Below, piece by piece: positions 16,754 to 25,109 of a stretch of 64,000 bases of DNA. The position numbers and the translations under genes are program-made. The first letter of the stretch is position 1. The number at the start of each line of letters is the position of its first letter. Source of the DNA: Chromohalobacter moromii (lineage in GTDB: Bacteria > Pseudomonadota > Gammaproteobacteria > Pseudomonadales > Halomonadaceae). The stretch spans positions 124,001 through 188,000 of the forward strand of contig NZ_JAHXDI010000001.1 of NCBI RefSeq assembly GCF_023091865.1, given 5' to 3'. The notes under the pieces were generated by a model, which was given only the letters and a program-made list of their open reading frames with translations, had not been told where the DNA came from and searched no databases.

Positions 16754-17998
16754 ATGGCGCTATACGTACAGAAGTTCGGGGGCACCTCGGTGGGCTCGGT
16801 GGAGCGCATCAAGGCCGTCGCCGAAAAAGTGAAGCGGTTCCGCGACGAAGGCCATCAAGTGGTCGTCGTGGTGTCGGCAATGAGCGGGGAAACCAACCGG
16901 CTGATCGATCTGGCGAGCCAGATCAACGATGAGCCCACGCCGCGCGAGATGGATATGCTGGTGTCCACCGGCGAGCAGGTCACCAGCTCGCTGCTGGCCA
17001 TGGCCTTGCATAAGCTGGATGTGGCGGCGACGTCCTATACCGGCGGTCAGGTCGGCATCCAGACTGACAGCGCCTATACCAGGGCGCGTATCCAGCGTAT
17101 CGAGACCGACGACATTCAGGCCGATCTCGACGACGGTCAGGTCGTGGTCGTGGCCGGTTTCCAGGGTGTCGACGACGAGGGCAACATCACCACGTTGGGA
17201 CGCGGCGGTTCGGATACCACCGGTGTGGCCCTAGCGGCGGCGCTCAAGGCCGACGAATGCCAGATCTACACTGATGTGGACGGCGTTTATACCACCGATC
17301 CGCGGGTCTGCTCCAAGGCACAACGGCTGTCCTCCATCACCGTCGAGGAAATGCTCGAGCTGGCCAGTCTGGGCTCCAAGGTATTGCAGATTCGCGCCGT
17401 CGAGTTTGCAGGTAAATACAACGTACCGCTGCGTGTGCTGTCCAGTTTCGAAGACGGCCCCGGTACCCTGATCGTCGCTGAAGAAGAAGAGGCCTCCATG
17501 GAAGAACCGCTTATCTCCGGTATTGCCTTCACCTCCAGTGAAGCCAAGCTGACGTTGCTCAACACTCCCGATGTGCCGGGCGTGGCGTCCAAGATCCTGG
17601 GGCCCATCGCCGATGCCAACATCGAAATCGACATGATCGTGCAAAACGTGGCCCCCGCCGGTGATTACACCGACTTCACGTTTACCGTGGCCAAGAGCGA
17701 TTTCAAACAGACTCGAAGCATCCTGCAGGATCAGGTGATCCCGGCGCTGGGCGGTGGTGAACTGCGCGGCGACGAGAATATCGCCAAGGTCTCGCTGGTC
17801 GGTGTGGGCATGCGCTCGCATGCCGGGGTGGCATCCAAGATGTTCCGCGTTCTGGCTGACGAAAACATCAACATTCGCATGGTCTCCACCTCGGAAATCA
17901 AGATTTCCGTGGTCATCGACGAGAAGCAGATGGAGCTGGCCGTGCGTGCGCTGCACTCCGCTTTCGGTCTCGATAAAGACAGTATACAAGGCGAATAA
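16754..17998 (+). CDS. lysC: Aspartate kinase (lysine/threonine-sensitive type)
   Basis: Phosphorylates aspartate, the first step to lysine, threonine, methionine and, in halophiles, ectoine precursors. 414 residues, the shorter alpha/beta type with two ACT domains. Seen: the N-terminal kinase motif VQKFGGTSVGS (residues 4-14), GRGGSDTT near 155, TDVDGVYTTDPR near 174, and two C-terminal ACT domains (starting near 265 and 345). It may start internally to make a beta subunit, as known for this class; I did not establish that here. csrA follows 218 bases downstream, the common lysC-csrA order. Confidence 0.95.
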   Translation: MALYVQKFGGTSVGSVERIKAVAEKVKRFRDEGHQVVVVVSAMSGETNRLIDLASQINDEPTPREMDMLVSTGEQVTSSLLAMALHKLDVAATSYTGGQVGIQTDSAYTRARIQRIETDDIQADLDDGQVVVVAGFQGVDDEGNITTLGRGGSDTTGVALAAALKADECQIYTDVDGVYTTDPRVCSKAQRLSSITVEEMLELASLGSKVLQIRAVEFAGKYNVPLRVLSSFEDGPGTLIVAEEEEASMEEPLISGIAFTSSEAKLTLLNTPDVPGVASKILGPIADANIEIDMIVQNVAPAGDYTDFTFTVAKSDFKQTRSILQDQVIPALGGGELRGDENIAKVSLVGVGMRSHAGVASKMFRVLADENINIRMVSTSEIKISVVIDEKQMELAVRALHSAFGLDKDSIQGE

Positions 17999-18045
17999 GA
18001 AAAGAAATTTGGCCTTCCTGGCCCATCGGCTTCTACGCTGAGGGT

Positions 18046-18062
18046 GGCGTCAGGACGACGCC
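18046..18062 (+). other. Hairpin with GGA in the loop upstream of csrA
   Basis: GGCGTC-AGGAC-GACGCC: a 6-bp stem presenting AGGA, in the 218-base lysC-csrA gap. It could be a CsrA autoregulatory site if the csrA transcript starts upstream; this is inference from the CsrA consensus (GGA in a hairpin loop). Confidence 0.3.
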
Positions 18063-18216
18063 GGGAGGCCAGATGCGGCCTTTCATTCAGTGCATCCGTG
18101 GATGCAAAGCATGTGCCATTGGCTCTCGAGGCCTGTATGACGCATAATTCGCCTTCGTACTGTCGCTTGGCGGTGCATGCATCCCGTTGGAAGAAAGCCT
18201 GAGAAGGAGATCAGAC

Positions 18217-18414
18217 ATGCTCATCCTGACCCGTCGCGTCGGTGAAACACTGATGATCGGCGACGACATCACCGTTACGGTTCTGGGAGTGAAAGGCAAT
18301 CAGGTCCGTATCGGAGTCAATGCGCCCAAGGACGTAGCCGTACATCGCGAAGAGATCTACCAGCGTATTCAGCGCGAGAAGACCGATAGCGAAGACGGCG
18401 GTTCAAACGTTTGA
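18217..18414 (+). CDS. csrA: Carbon storage regulator CsrA/RsmA
   Basis: Homodimeric RNA-binding protein that blocks or activates translation at GGA motifs. 65 residues. Seen: the family N-terminus [18 protein letters not shown] with Leu4, and Arg44 in VHREEIY, the two residues known to be critical for RNA binding. AAGGAG precedes the ATG at 7 bases; the ribosome binding site itself contains GGA, so autoregulation is plausible. The probable antagonist RNA (8100-8340) lies in the same window. Confidence 0.97.
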   Translation: MLILTRRVGETLMIGDDITVTVLGVKGNQVRIGVNAPKDVAVHREEIYQRIQREKTDSEDGGSNV

Positions 18415-18642
18415 AGTGACGCATGCGTGGGACCGTCTGGGCTGGTGAAGTCGTCCCCTTTATCGGCTCGGGCTTTTGGATAAGGCATGCTTTCTGGGGT
18501 GAGCAGTTCGGCACGTACGCAGTACGGCAAGTGAGTCGTTCGCCAAGCAAACAGTGACGGTATTGGTTGATATCAAAAGATTTTCAATCCGCTCTAGACA
18601 AGACCCCAGCATAATCGGTAACATACGCGCCGTGTTGATGAG

Positions 18643-18735
18643 GGAGAGATGGCCGAGTGGCTGAAGGCGCTCCCCTGCTAAGGGAGTATGGGGTTTGTAG
18701 CCCCATCGAGGGTTCGAATCCCTCTCTCTCCGCCA
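18643..18735 (+). tRNA. tRNA-Ser (anticodon GCU)
   Basis: 93 bases including encoded CCA. Acceptor GGAGAGA pairs with TCTCTCC; anticodon stem CTCCC/GGGAG with loop CTGCTAA (anticodon GCT); long variable arm TATGGGGTTTGTAGCCCCAT; T-loop GGTTCGAATCC. This is typical of class II tRNA-Ser reading AGC/AGU. Confidence 0.97.
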
Positions 18736-18764
18736 CTCAACCGAATGCATCACATTGAAGTATT

Positions 18765-18841
18765 GCGCCCGTAGCTCAGCTGGATAGAGTACCTGACTAC
18801 GAATCAGGTGGTCGGAGGTTCGAATCCTCCCGGGCGCACCA
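18765..18841 (+). tRNA. tRNA-Arg (anticodon ACG), copy 1
   Basis: 77 bases with encoded CCA. Acceptor GCGCCCG/CGGGCGC, anticodon stem CCTGA/TCAGG with loop CTACGAA (anticodon ACG, read as ICG after deamination), T-arm GGAGGTTCGAATCCTCC. Identical to the copy at 18941. Confidence 0.97.
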
Positions 18842-18940
18842 CTTTAGCAGCGTGGTTAAATCACGTGATGATGCATATTCGAGAGCTTTGGCTTTCGAGA
18901 CAATGCGTAACACGGCAAAGATGGTCGTGCGTCGCGTAAT

Positions 18941-19017
18941 GCGCCCGTAGCTCAGCTGGATAGAGTACCTGACTACGAATCAGGTGGTCGGAGGTTCGAA
19001 TCCTCCCGGGCGCACCA
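18941..19017 (+). tRNA. tRNA-Arg (anticodon ACG), copy 2
   Basis: Base-for-base identical to the tRNA at 18765-18841 over all 77 bases, separated from it by 99 bases of unrelated sequence, so only the RNA gene itself is duplicated or homogenised. A terminator follows directly. Confidence 0.97.
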
Positions 19018-19023
19018 AATATC

Positions 19024-19052
19024 AAGCCCGTCCCTCCGGGGGCGGGCTTTTT
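19024..19052 (+). terminator. Terminator of the tRNA operon
   Basis: 11-bp stem (AAGCCCGTCCC / GGGGGCGGGCTT, one G-T pair) with a TCCG loop and a run of five T. Confidence 0.9.
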
Positions 19053-19162
19053 CGTCTTTGCAAACGAGATCCCCCTTCCTTGACGGCGAACCCTGTAGTT
19101 TGCAGGTAAGCAGTCGTTTCTGGCACGCCTTGCGTGCCATTTTTTCGTCTCGCATTCCTTGA

Positions 19163-19510
19163 TCAGTCGCCTGACTTGACGCGGTAATCGCCCTCGAGCA
19201 CTTGAGACGCGTGCGTGGCATCTTGCGCTGGGGCATCCTGGGCACCATCGCCACCAGCCGGGCGCGCATGGTCGGCGCGAAACACCTCGGCGCGTTTCTT
19301 CATTCGGTGGCGTAAGAAGGGCAGCATCGCCCAGCCGATGATCAAGAAGAACAGGCCGAGCAGGGTGCCGACGATCATCATGGCGCCGAACAACAACCAA
19401 GTGGCGAGCAGCTTGAGCCCGCCAGCGCCCTGTGACGGACGCGCCTGACGCGTCCGCTCTCTCCATTGCTGTGCTGCCTGCCAGGCGGCATTTTGCTGTC
19501 GATTAGTCAT
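19163..19510 (-). CDS. Small membrane protein of unknown function
   Basis: 115 residues, not a family I can name. Seen: a basic N-terminus (RQQNAAWQAAQQWRERTRQ), one long hydrophobic stretch at about residues 31-63 that can form one or two membrane helices (LLATWLLFGAMMIVGTLLGL then FFLIIGWAMLPFL), then a basic juxtamembrane patch RHRMKKR and an Ala/Asp-rich tail. Its start overlaps the stop of the PepSY-like gene (19503-19976) by 8 bases, so the two are co-translated; it is probably part of the same envelope-sensing locus. Function is not inferable beyond this. Confidence 0.75.
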   Translation of the reverse strand: MTNRQQNAAWQAAQQWRERTRQARPSQGAGGLKLLATWLLFGAMMIVGTLLGLFFLIIGWAMLPFLRHRMKKRAEVFRADHARPAGGDGAQDAPAQDATHASQVLEGDYRVKSGD

Positions 19511-19976
19511 GTTCCACTCCAGTGACCGTTAGGTCATTACGCTCGAGGCGAATGTCGATCTCACTATTCTGGGCGTCATAGCCTTCTATATCTACATGCC
19601 CTCTTTCATCGACATCCAATTCGGAAAAGCGTTTCATGCCGGCGTTCTGGGCATTGGTCAGCGCCTGATGCAGTTCGTCACTGGTCAGGCTCCAGTCGGG
19701 AATAGTGCCCTTGTGGCGTTTCTCGTGCACCAGGCTGCCATCCTCGATGAGCATATCGATATCGAGTTGCCAGCCATCGTCGCGCCAGCCTTCGACTTCG
19801 AGACGGTTACCGTCATCGATGGCGACGTCATCGTAATGGGTGAAGCCATAGGCGTCGGCATCGTTGAGCAGTGACTCGAGCTTGCCTGGTGAGAGGCTGC
19901 CATCATCGGCGAGCGCAGCGGTGGACAGTCCTCCTGTGAGTACCATCGGCATCATCAGCATATGCATCGTCTTCAT
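19503..19976 (-). CDS. Periplasmic protein with two PepSY-like repeats
   Basis: 157 residues with a signal peptide ending ...STAALA (about residue 23). The mature part is two copies of one module: residues about 27-82 (LSPGKLESLLNDADAYGFTH, then a D/E-rich strand pattern ending DGSLV) and about 94-150 (LTSDELHQALTNAQNAGMKR, then ...ERNDLTV). Each has a helix, then beta strands with VEGW or IEGY, like PepSY modules. It is divergent from a second PepSY protein and a two-component system at 20206-22600. Likely a periplasmic partner or target of that system; the role is inferred from context. Confidence 0.8.
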   Translation of the reverse strand: MKTMHMLMMPMVLTGGLSTAALADDGSLSPGKLESLLNDADAYGFTHYDDVAIDDGNRLEVEGWRDDGWQLDIDMLIEDGSLVHEKRHKGTIPDWSLTSDELHQALTNAQNAGMKRFSELDVDERGHVDIEGYDAQNSEIDIRLERNDLTVTGVEHD

Positions 19977-20076
19977 GATTCACTCCTGGCTTTCGCCTCG
20001 AGGTTGGTATGACATACCGCGACTGCGGATAGAGGCACGCTAACGTCGTCTACCTTGCAGTCACCTGAAAACGATG

Positions 20077-20092
20077 TTCATCTTTCATTCAT
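20077..20092. promoter_or_regulatory. TTCAT direct repeats, site 1
   Basis: TTCAT at 20077-20081 and again at 20088-20092, 11 bases apart (one helical turn), in the 229-base divergent intergenic region. Together with site 2 this looks like half-sites for an OmpR-family regulator, plausibly the one encoded at 20550. Confidence 0.45.
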
Positions 20093-20168
20093 GTGAACCG
20101 GGGTTGGGCATGCGCAGCGAAAATCGTGTCTCCGGCGTGGTAGAAGATATGGCGTATCTAACCCGCGG

Positions 20169-20188
20169 GCATTCATGCTGCATTCATG
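20169..20188. promoter_or_regulatory. GCATTCATG direct repeats, site 2
   Basis: GCATTCATG at 20169-20177 and 20180-20188: two perfect 9-base repeats with an 11-base period, ending 17 bases before the start of the PepSY gene at 20206. Same TTCAT core and same spacing as site 1. Candidate operator for the adjacent OmpR-type regulator. Confidence 0.55.
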
Positions 20189-20205
20189 TCGGCTGAGGCA
20201 GACTC

Positions 20206-20553
20206 GTGTCCATGAAACGCTTCAATCGCTGTATCAAAGCGCTGATGCTGGTGGCGGTAGGCATCATGGCCTGCCAGTCGCTGGTCGCGGCCGACGATGA
20301 CGAATGGCGCTCATTGCACCGAGAGGTGGAAGAGGGGCGTGTGGTGGCGTTGCCCAAGGTGCTCGACTGGCTCGAGCGCCACTATATCGGTCAGGTACTG
20401 GAGGTAGAGCTCGAGCGCGACGATGGCCTACCACGCTACGAAATCGACATGATCGGCCCGCAGGGGCAGGTCGTGGAGTTCGAGTTCGATGCCACGAGCG
20501 GGGAAATGATTGGCATCGAAGGGGTCAATATCGAGGGGATGGCACGTCAATGA
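20206..20553 (+). CDS. PepSY-domain periplasmic protein
   Basis: 115 residues. Seen: a signal peptide (basic start, hydrophobic core ALMLVAVGIMACQSLVA, cleavage near residue 28) and one PepSY module with ALPKVLDWLERHYIGQVLEVELERDDG...YEIDMIGPQG-type features (helix, then strands with VEFEFDATSGEMIGIEG). A GTG at 20206 has GAGG at 7 bases; an ATG six bases later (20212) is also possible. Its stop overlaps the response-regulator start (ATGA at 20550). Gene trios of PepSY, response regulator and kinase are common; the PepSY protein is thought to modulate sensing. Confidence 0.85.
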   Translation: MSMKRFNRCIKALMLVAVGIMACQSLVAADDDEWRSLHREVEEGRVVALPKVLDWLERHYIGQVLEVELERDDGLPRYEIDMIGPQGQVVEFEFDATSGEMIGIEGVNIEGMARQ

Positions 20554-21221
20554 AGGTGTTGCTGGTCGAGGATGATACCGCGTTGGCAGAGGCGCTCGGC
20601 GAGGCGCTCGGAGAAGCGGGGCTGTTGTGGGAGCATGCCGCGACCGGCAACGCGGCCGATTATCTCGTGCGCGTCGAATCCTATGACGCCGTGATACTCG
20701 ATCTAGGACTTCCCGATGGCGATGGCACGCGCTGGCTTGCGGCTTGGCGCGAGGATGGCATCGACTTGCCGGTATTGGTGCTCACGGCTCGTGAGCGCTG
20801 GTCGGACAAGGCGGCAGGCTTTTCCGCCGGCGCCGATGACTATGTCACTAAACCCTTCGAAACCGCCGAGGTGCTGTTTCGTCTGCGGGCCCTGGTGCGA
20901 CGCAGCCACGGCCATTCCCATCCCATACTCAGGCTGGGCGAGTTGGCGCTGGATACGCACACCGGCAGCGTCACTCTGGCAGGGCGCCCGATCACCTTGA
21001 CGGCCCAAGAATCGCGGCTGCTGGCGTATCTGCTGCATGCCGCGCCACGCATCGTGAGCCGTATCGAACTCTCCGAGCATGTCTATGACCGCGATCATGA
21101 GCCCGACTCCAATGTCATCGACGTGCAGGTGAGTCGCCTGCGCCGTAAGCTCGGAAACCAGCGCATCGTGACCTTGCGCGGGCAGGGATATCGGCTCGTA
21201 GCGCCCGAGGATGAGCAATGA
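20550..21221 (+). CDS. OmpR/PhoB-family response regulator (QseB/PmrA-like)
   Basis: 223 residues. Seen: receiver domain with acidic pocket VEDD (Asp8/Asp9), phosphoacceptor Asp51 in ILDLGLPDGDG, Thr79 in VLTAR and Lys101 in TKPFE; then a winged-helix domain (residues 130-220) with LTAQESRLLAYLL and ISNVIDVQVSRLRRKLG-type recognition helix (SNVIDVQVSRLRRKLG) and RGQGYRL. Overlaps the PepSY gene (ATGA) and the kinase gene (ATGA), so all three are translationally coupled. TTCAT repeats upstream are candidate autoregulatory sites. Confidence 0.93.
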   Translation: MKVLLVEDDTALAEALGEALGEAGLLWEHAATGNAADYLVRVESYDAVILDLGLPDGDGTRWLAAWREDGIDLPVLVLTARERWSDKAAGFSAGADDYVTKPFETAEVLFRLRALVRRSHGHSHPILRLGELALDTHTGSVTLAGRPITLTAQESRLLAYLLHAAPRIVSRIELSEHVYDRDHEPDSNVIDVQVSRLRRKLGNQRIVTLRGQGYRLVAPEDEQ

Positions 21222-22600
21222 GGCGACGCCCCTGGCGCCAACGTCTCGCACGTACTTCGATCCGCGCCCGCTTGCTGATCGCCTCGCTATTGCTGGTCAT
21301 GGTGGCGCTACCCTTAGCGGGAACGGGGCTTGCCTATAACTTCCGCGATTCCGTCACCACCGCCTTCGACGACCGTCTCGAGTCGCTGCTCAATGTATTG
21401 TTGGCCGGTGTGCAAGTCGATGCCCAGAACGAAGAGCTGCACATGACGCGTTCGCTGGGCGATTCCCGGTTCGAACGTGTCTTTTCGGGATGGTACTGGC
21501 AGGTCAGCGACAACGACGGACAAACGCTGACGTCGCGTTCGTTGTGGGATCAACGGCTACCGATCGATAACGCCACGGGCGTGGCGGTGAGCGAAGTCGA
21601 GGGCCCGCGGGGCGACACTCTGCGCGTCGTTGAACGTGATATCCGCCTGCCGGGGCATGCCGAGACATTGCATGTCAGTGTCGCGGCGTCACGCGAAGAG
21701 CTAGACACCGAAGTGGCGCGCTTCGAATGGCTGCTGGGGTTGTCCCTGCTGGCGCTGGGCGCCTTGCTGCTCGTCGGGCTGGCAGTGCAGATTCGTTGGG
21801 GACTGGCGCCGCTGCGTCGCATGCATACCAACCTGCGTGCGGTGGAATCAGGCGATGCCGATAGCCTCGAGACGCATTTTCTACCCGACGAGCTGGCTCG
21901 CCTCGCACGTGCCATGAACGGTGTGCTGGAGCGTGACAGGCGCCTGATCGAACGTGGCCGCAATGCCGCCGGCAATCTGGCGCATGCGCTCAAGACCCCG
22001 GTCAGTGTGCTCACCACCCTGGCCGAACGTTTCCCGCCCGACACGCGCGACCGCCTGCACGGCGAGCTGGGGCGCATCGATGACGCCGTACGCCATCACC
22101 TTGCCCGGGCCTCGGCGGCCGGTGGGGTCGTTCTCGCCGGCAAGGTGGATGCTGCGCAAACCCTGGCGCCGGTGCTCGAAGGGTTGACACGAATGGGGCA
22201 GCGGCGCGGTATCCAGTTGACGCAATCGCTGGCCGATGACCTCAAGGTGCGCATGGAGGCCCAGGATCTGCAGGAACTGGTCGGCAATCTTCTGGAAAAT
22301 GCGCTGCGTTGGGCCGATAGCCAGGTCACCGTGAGCCTTCATCCGCAGGCGGCAGGCGTCGAATTGTTGATCGAGGACGACGGGCCAGGTATGAGCGAAG
22401 AGCAGCGCGACGCCGCTCTGGCGCGAGGCTCCCGCCTCGACGAGCGACGCTCCGGTTCCGGATTGGGCCTGGCCATCGTCGAGGATTTAATGACCTTATA
22501 CGGTGGCCGCCTGTCGCTGTCACGCGCCTCCCTCGGCGGACTCGCAGCACACGTCTGGCTACCCACGTCACCGCTGGCGCCGAGCGGTCTCGAGTCTTGA
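21218..22600 (+). CDS. Sensor histidine kinase, partner of the upstream regulator
   Basis: 460 residues, inner membrane. Seen: first membrane helix near residues 21-40 (LLIASLLLVMVALPLAGTG), a periplasmic sensor region of about 130 residues, second helix near 172-192 (LLGLSLLALGALLLVGLAV), HAMP-like linker, H-box LAHALKTPVSVL with His256, N-box LLENALRW near 354, G-boxes DDGPGMSEEQR and GSGLGLAIVEDL. It begins inside the stop of the response regulator (ATGA). Related in layout to PhoQ/QseC-type kinases that sense cations or peptides; the actual ligand is unknown. Confidence 0.92.
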   Translation: MRRRPWRQRLARTSIRARLLIASLLLVMVALPLAGTGLAYNFRDSVTTAFDDRLESLLNVLLAGVQVDAQNEELHMTRSLGDSRFERVFSGWYWQVSDNDGQTLTSRSLWDQRLPIDNATGVAVSEVEGPRGDTLRVVERDIRLPGHAETLHVSVAASREELDTEVARFEWLLGLSLLALGALLLVGLAVQIRWGLAPLRRMHTNLRAVESGDADSLETHFLPDELARLARAMNGVLERDRRLIERGRNAAGNLAHALKTPVSVLTTLAERFPPDTRDRLHGELGRIDDAVRHHLARASAAGGVVLAGKVDAAQTLAPVLEGLTRMGQRRGIQLTQSLADDLKVRMEAQDLQELVGNLLENALRWADSQVTVSLHPQAAGVELLIEDDGPGMSEEQRDAALARGSRLDERRSGSGLGLAIVEDLMTLYGGRLSLSRASLGGLAAHVWLPTSPLAPSGLES

Positions 22601-22707
22601 TCGTCATCTGACGCGATCGCGGCGTGCTCTGGATGGGGCGCGTATTGTGCGCGTGGCGTGCGATTGCGATGATGCCGGCATTCTCCCTTCCAGCAGGAGC
22701 AGCGGCG

Positions 22708-23667
22708 ATGGATAAGTACGAACTCAAACGCGAGCAAGCGGCGCGTGCGGCCTGGCTGTCCTATGTGGGAGGGCGCACTCAGGATGAAATCGCCGGCCAG
22801 TTGGGCGTCTCGCGCCCCGGTGTGCAGCGCCTGTTGGCATTGGCGCGGCAGGAAGGGCTGGTCAAGGTACACATCGACCATCCCATTTCCGGCTGCATGG
22901 CGATGGGCGAAGCGATTCTCACGCATTTCGGGTTGGATTACTGCGACGTGGTCCCCAGCGACCCCGATGTGCCGGATAGCAGTCCACGCTTTCTTGCTCA
23001 GGCGGGAGCCGAACGCCTGGCCGGGCTTCTCGATCGCCAGCAAGCGCTGACACTATCGCTGGGGACGGGGCGTTCGGTGCGTGCCACGGTGGAGGCCCTG
23101 AGCCGCCTGGATCGCTCTCAGCATCGTATCGTCTCACTGGTGGGCAATGTCGCCCGCGACGGTTCCGCCAACCGCTACGACGGGGTGATGGTCCTGGCCG
23201 ACAAGACCGGGGCGGAGCGTTTCTTGCTACCGGCACCGGTGGTCGCCGCCTCGGTGGAAGAAAAAGAAGCGCTGCTGGCTCAGCAACTCGTGCAGGCGGT
23301 GTTCCATATTGCCCGTGAAGCAGAAACAGGGGTCATCGGCATTGGGCGCATCGATCCACGTGCAACCCTGTTCCAGGACCATTTCATCAGTGAAGCCGAA
23401 CTCAACGAACTGCTCGAGGCCGGTGCCGTAGGGGAGTTGCTCGGCTGGCCCTTGGATACCCAAGGGCGGCTCATCGATTGTCCTATTACGCGCCGGATCA
23501 CCAGCTTGCCGTTGTCGGCTCTCGGCGGTCAGCCGTTGATGGGCTTGGCTGGGGGACACGACAAGGGCCCGGCGATTCTGAGCGCCTTGCGGGGTGGCTG
23601 GCTCAAAGGGCTGGTGACCGACGAGGCGGCTGCACGCTATATCGTGTCCACATTGGGAACTGTTTAG
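22708..23667 (+). CDS. SorC-family transcriptional regulator of polyol/sugar catabolism
   Basis: 319 residues, close to the family norm. Seen: N-terminal helix-turn-helix (YVGGRTQDEIAGQLGVSRPGVQRLLALARQEGLV, key part Asp-Glu-Ile-Ala ... Ser-Arg-Pro) near residues 15-50, followed by the sugar-phosphate-binding domain with LGTGRSVRATVEAL near 118, VSLVGNVARDG near 145 and GIGRIDP near 216. The start at 22708 has AGGAG 9 bases upstream. It stands just before the polyol ABC operon in the same direction, so it probably senses a phosphorylated or free sugar from that pathway and controls it. A 14-base palindrome at 23709 is the best operator candidate. Confidence 0.88.
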   Translation: MDKYELKREQAARAAWLSYVGGRTQDEIAGQLGVSRPGVQRLLALARQEGLVKVHIDHPISGCMAMGEAILTHFGLDYCDVVPSDPDVPDSSPRFLAQAGAERLAGLLDRQQALTLSLGTGRSVRATVEALSRLDRSQHRIVSLVGNVARDGSANRYDGVMVLADKTGAERFLLPAPVVAASVEEKEALLAQQLVQAVFHIAREAETGVIGIGRIDPRATLFQDHFISEAELNELLEAGAVGELLGWPLDTQGRLIDCPITRRITSLPLSALGGQPLMGLAGGHDKGPAILSALRGGWLKGLVTDEAAARYIVSTLGTV

Positions 23668-23708
23668 GCCAAAGTCTAAGCGTGTGAGGTTTGCTTTTTT
23701 TGGCGTTG

Positions 23709-23722
23709 CAAATGATCATTTG
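23709..23722. promoter_or_regulatory. Perfect 14-bp palindrome, candidate SorC-type operator
   Basis: CAAATGATCATTTG between the regulator stop (23667) and the ABC binding-protein start (23782). It is self-complementary over all 14 bases and sits in an AT-rich 110-base gap that also contains repeated TGATC. Plausible operator or promoter overlap for the polyol operon. Confidence 0.5.
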
Positions 23723-23781
23723 AATACTCGATGAGTAGATTGATCAAAACAAATTCAATGATCTTCTCCAAGGAGCTCGCC

Positions 23782-25092
23782 ATGCGCCTTACACATGCAT
23801 TACCCCTGGCCGGGGCCGCGACACTGGCCTCGTTCGCCGCTCACGCCGAGACCATCACCGTGGCCACGGTGAACAATAACGACATGATCATCATGCAGGG
23901 CTTGACCGATGAGTTCGAAAAGGCCCATCCGGATATCGATCTGGAATGGGTGGTGCTCGAGGAGAACGTGCTGCGTCAGCGCCTGACCACCGACATCGCC
24001 ACCGACGGCGGTCAGTTCGACGTCATGACCGTCGGTACCTATGAAGTGCCGATCTGGGCCAAGCAGAATTGGCTGGTCGAACTCGACGACCTGCCCGAGA
24101 GCTATAATGAGCAGGACCTGCTCAAGCCGATCCGCGACGGCCTGAGCCAGGATGGCTCGCTCTATGCCCTGCCGTTCTACGGCGAGAGTTCGATGATGTA
24201 TTACCGCACCGATCTCTTCGAAAAAGCCGGCATCGAGATGTCCGATCAACCGACCTGGGACCAGGTTCAGGACTGGGCGAGTCAGATCAACGATCCTGCC
24301 AACGACGTTTACGGCATCTGCCTGCGTGGCAAACCGGGCTGGGGCGAGAACATGGCCTTCGTCTCGACATTGGTGAATACCTTCGGCGGCCGTTGGTTCG
24401 ATGAAGACTGGCATCCGGAAATCAATTCGCCGGAGTGGAAGGAAGCGGTCAGCTTCTACGTCGATCTGATGAACAATTATGGCCCGCCGGGAGCGACCTC
24501 CAACGGCTTCAACGAGAACCAGGCGCTGTTCTCCAGCGGCAAATGCGGCATGTGGGTCGATGCCACTTCGGCTGCTGGGCGACTCTACAATCCTGACGAG
24601 TCACAGGTGGCCGACAAGCTGGGCTTCGCCCCGGCCCCGATCGCCAAGACGCCGAAAGGCGCCAACTGGCTGTGGTCGTGGACGCTGGCGATTCCATCCT
24701 CGTCGGATGCCAAGGACGCCGCCAAGACCTTCATTACCTGGGCGACCTCGCAAGATTACATCGAGCTGGTAGGGGAAACCGAAGGCTGGACCAGCGTTCC
24801 CCCGGGCACTCGTGAGTCCACCTACGAGAATCCCAAGTATCAAGAAGCCGCGCCCTTCGCCGACTTCGTGCTGAACGCCATCCAGACCGCCGACCCCACC
24901 GATTCGACGCTCAAACCGAGCCCGTACATCGGCGTGCAAACCGTCAATATCCCCGAGTTCCAGGCGGTAGGCACTCAGGTGGGGCAAATGATCGGAGCTG
25001 CGCTTGCCGGCCAACAGTCGGTTGATGCCGCCCTCGATCAAGCCCAGCGTTCGGTCGAACGTACCATGCGTCAGGCTGGCTATTACGATTAA
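23782..25092 (+). CDS. Polyol ABC transporter, substrate-binding protein (SmoE/MtlE-like)
   Basis: 436 residues with a signal peptide cleaved near residue 22 (ASFAAHA). Family 1 extracellular solute-binding protein for sorbitol/mannitol-type polyols: seen are ITVATVNNNDMIIMQGLTDEF, GQFDVMTVGTYEVPIWAK near 75, LPFYGESSMMYYRTDLFEKAG near 130 and WSWTLAIPSSS near 298. AAGGAG lies 6 bases before the start. First structural gene of the polyol operon; a 10-bp hairpin follows it (25110-25134), consistent with higher expression than the permeases. The precise ligand (mannitol, sorbitol, arabitol, galactitol) cannot be read from sequence. Confidence 0.9.
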   Translation: MRLTHALPLAGAATLASFAAHAETITVATVNNNDMIIMQGLTDEFEKAHPDIDLEWVVLEENVLRQRLTTDIATDGGQFDVMTVGTYEVPIWAKQNWLVELDDLPESYNEQDLLKPIRDGLSQDGSLYALPFYGESSMMYYRTDLFEKAGIEMSDQPTWDQVQDWASQINDPANDVYGICLRGKPGWGENMAFVSTLVNTFGGRWFDEDWHPEINSPEWKEAVSFYVDLMNNYGPPGATSNGFNENQALFSSGKCGMWVDATSAAGRLYNPDESQVADKLGFAPAPIAKTPKGANWLWSWTLAIPSSSDAKDAAKTFITWATSQDYIELVGETEGWTSVPPGTRESTYENPKYQEAAPFADFVLNAIQTADPTDSTLKPSPYIGVQTVNIPEFQAVGTQVGQMIGAALAGQQSVDAALDQAQRSVERTMRQAGYYD

Positions 25093-25109
25093 CCAGTAGC
25101 ATCCCACGT

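Noticed and set aside
18460-18753. Frame reading RERDSNPRWGYKPHTPLAGE across the tRNA-Ser
   Set aside because: Well-known artefact of translating tRNA-Ser on the opposite strand.
18861-19466. 201-residue frame including GAPGRIRTSDHLIRSQVLYP
   Set aside because: Artefact of translating the tRNA-Arg gene on the minus strand plus intergenic sequence.
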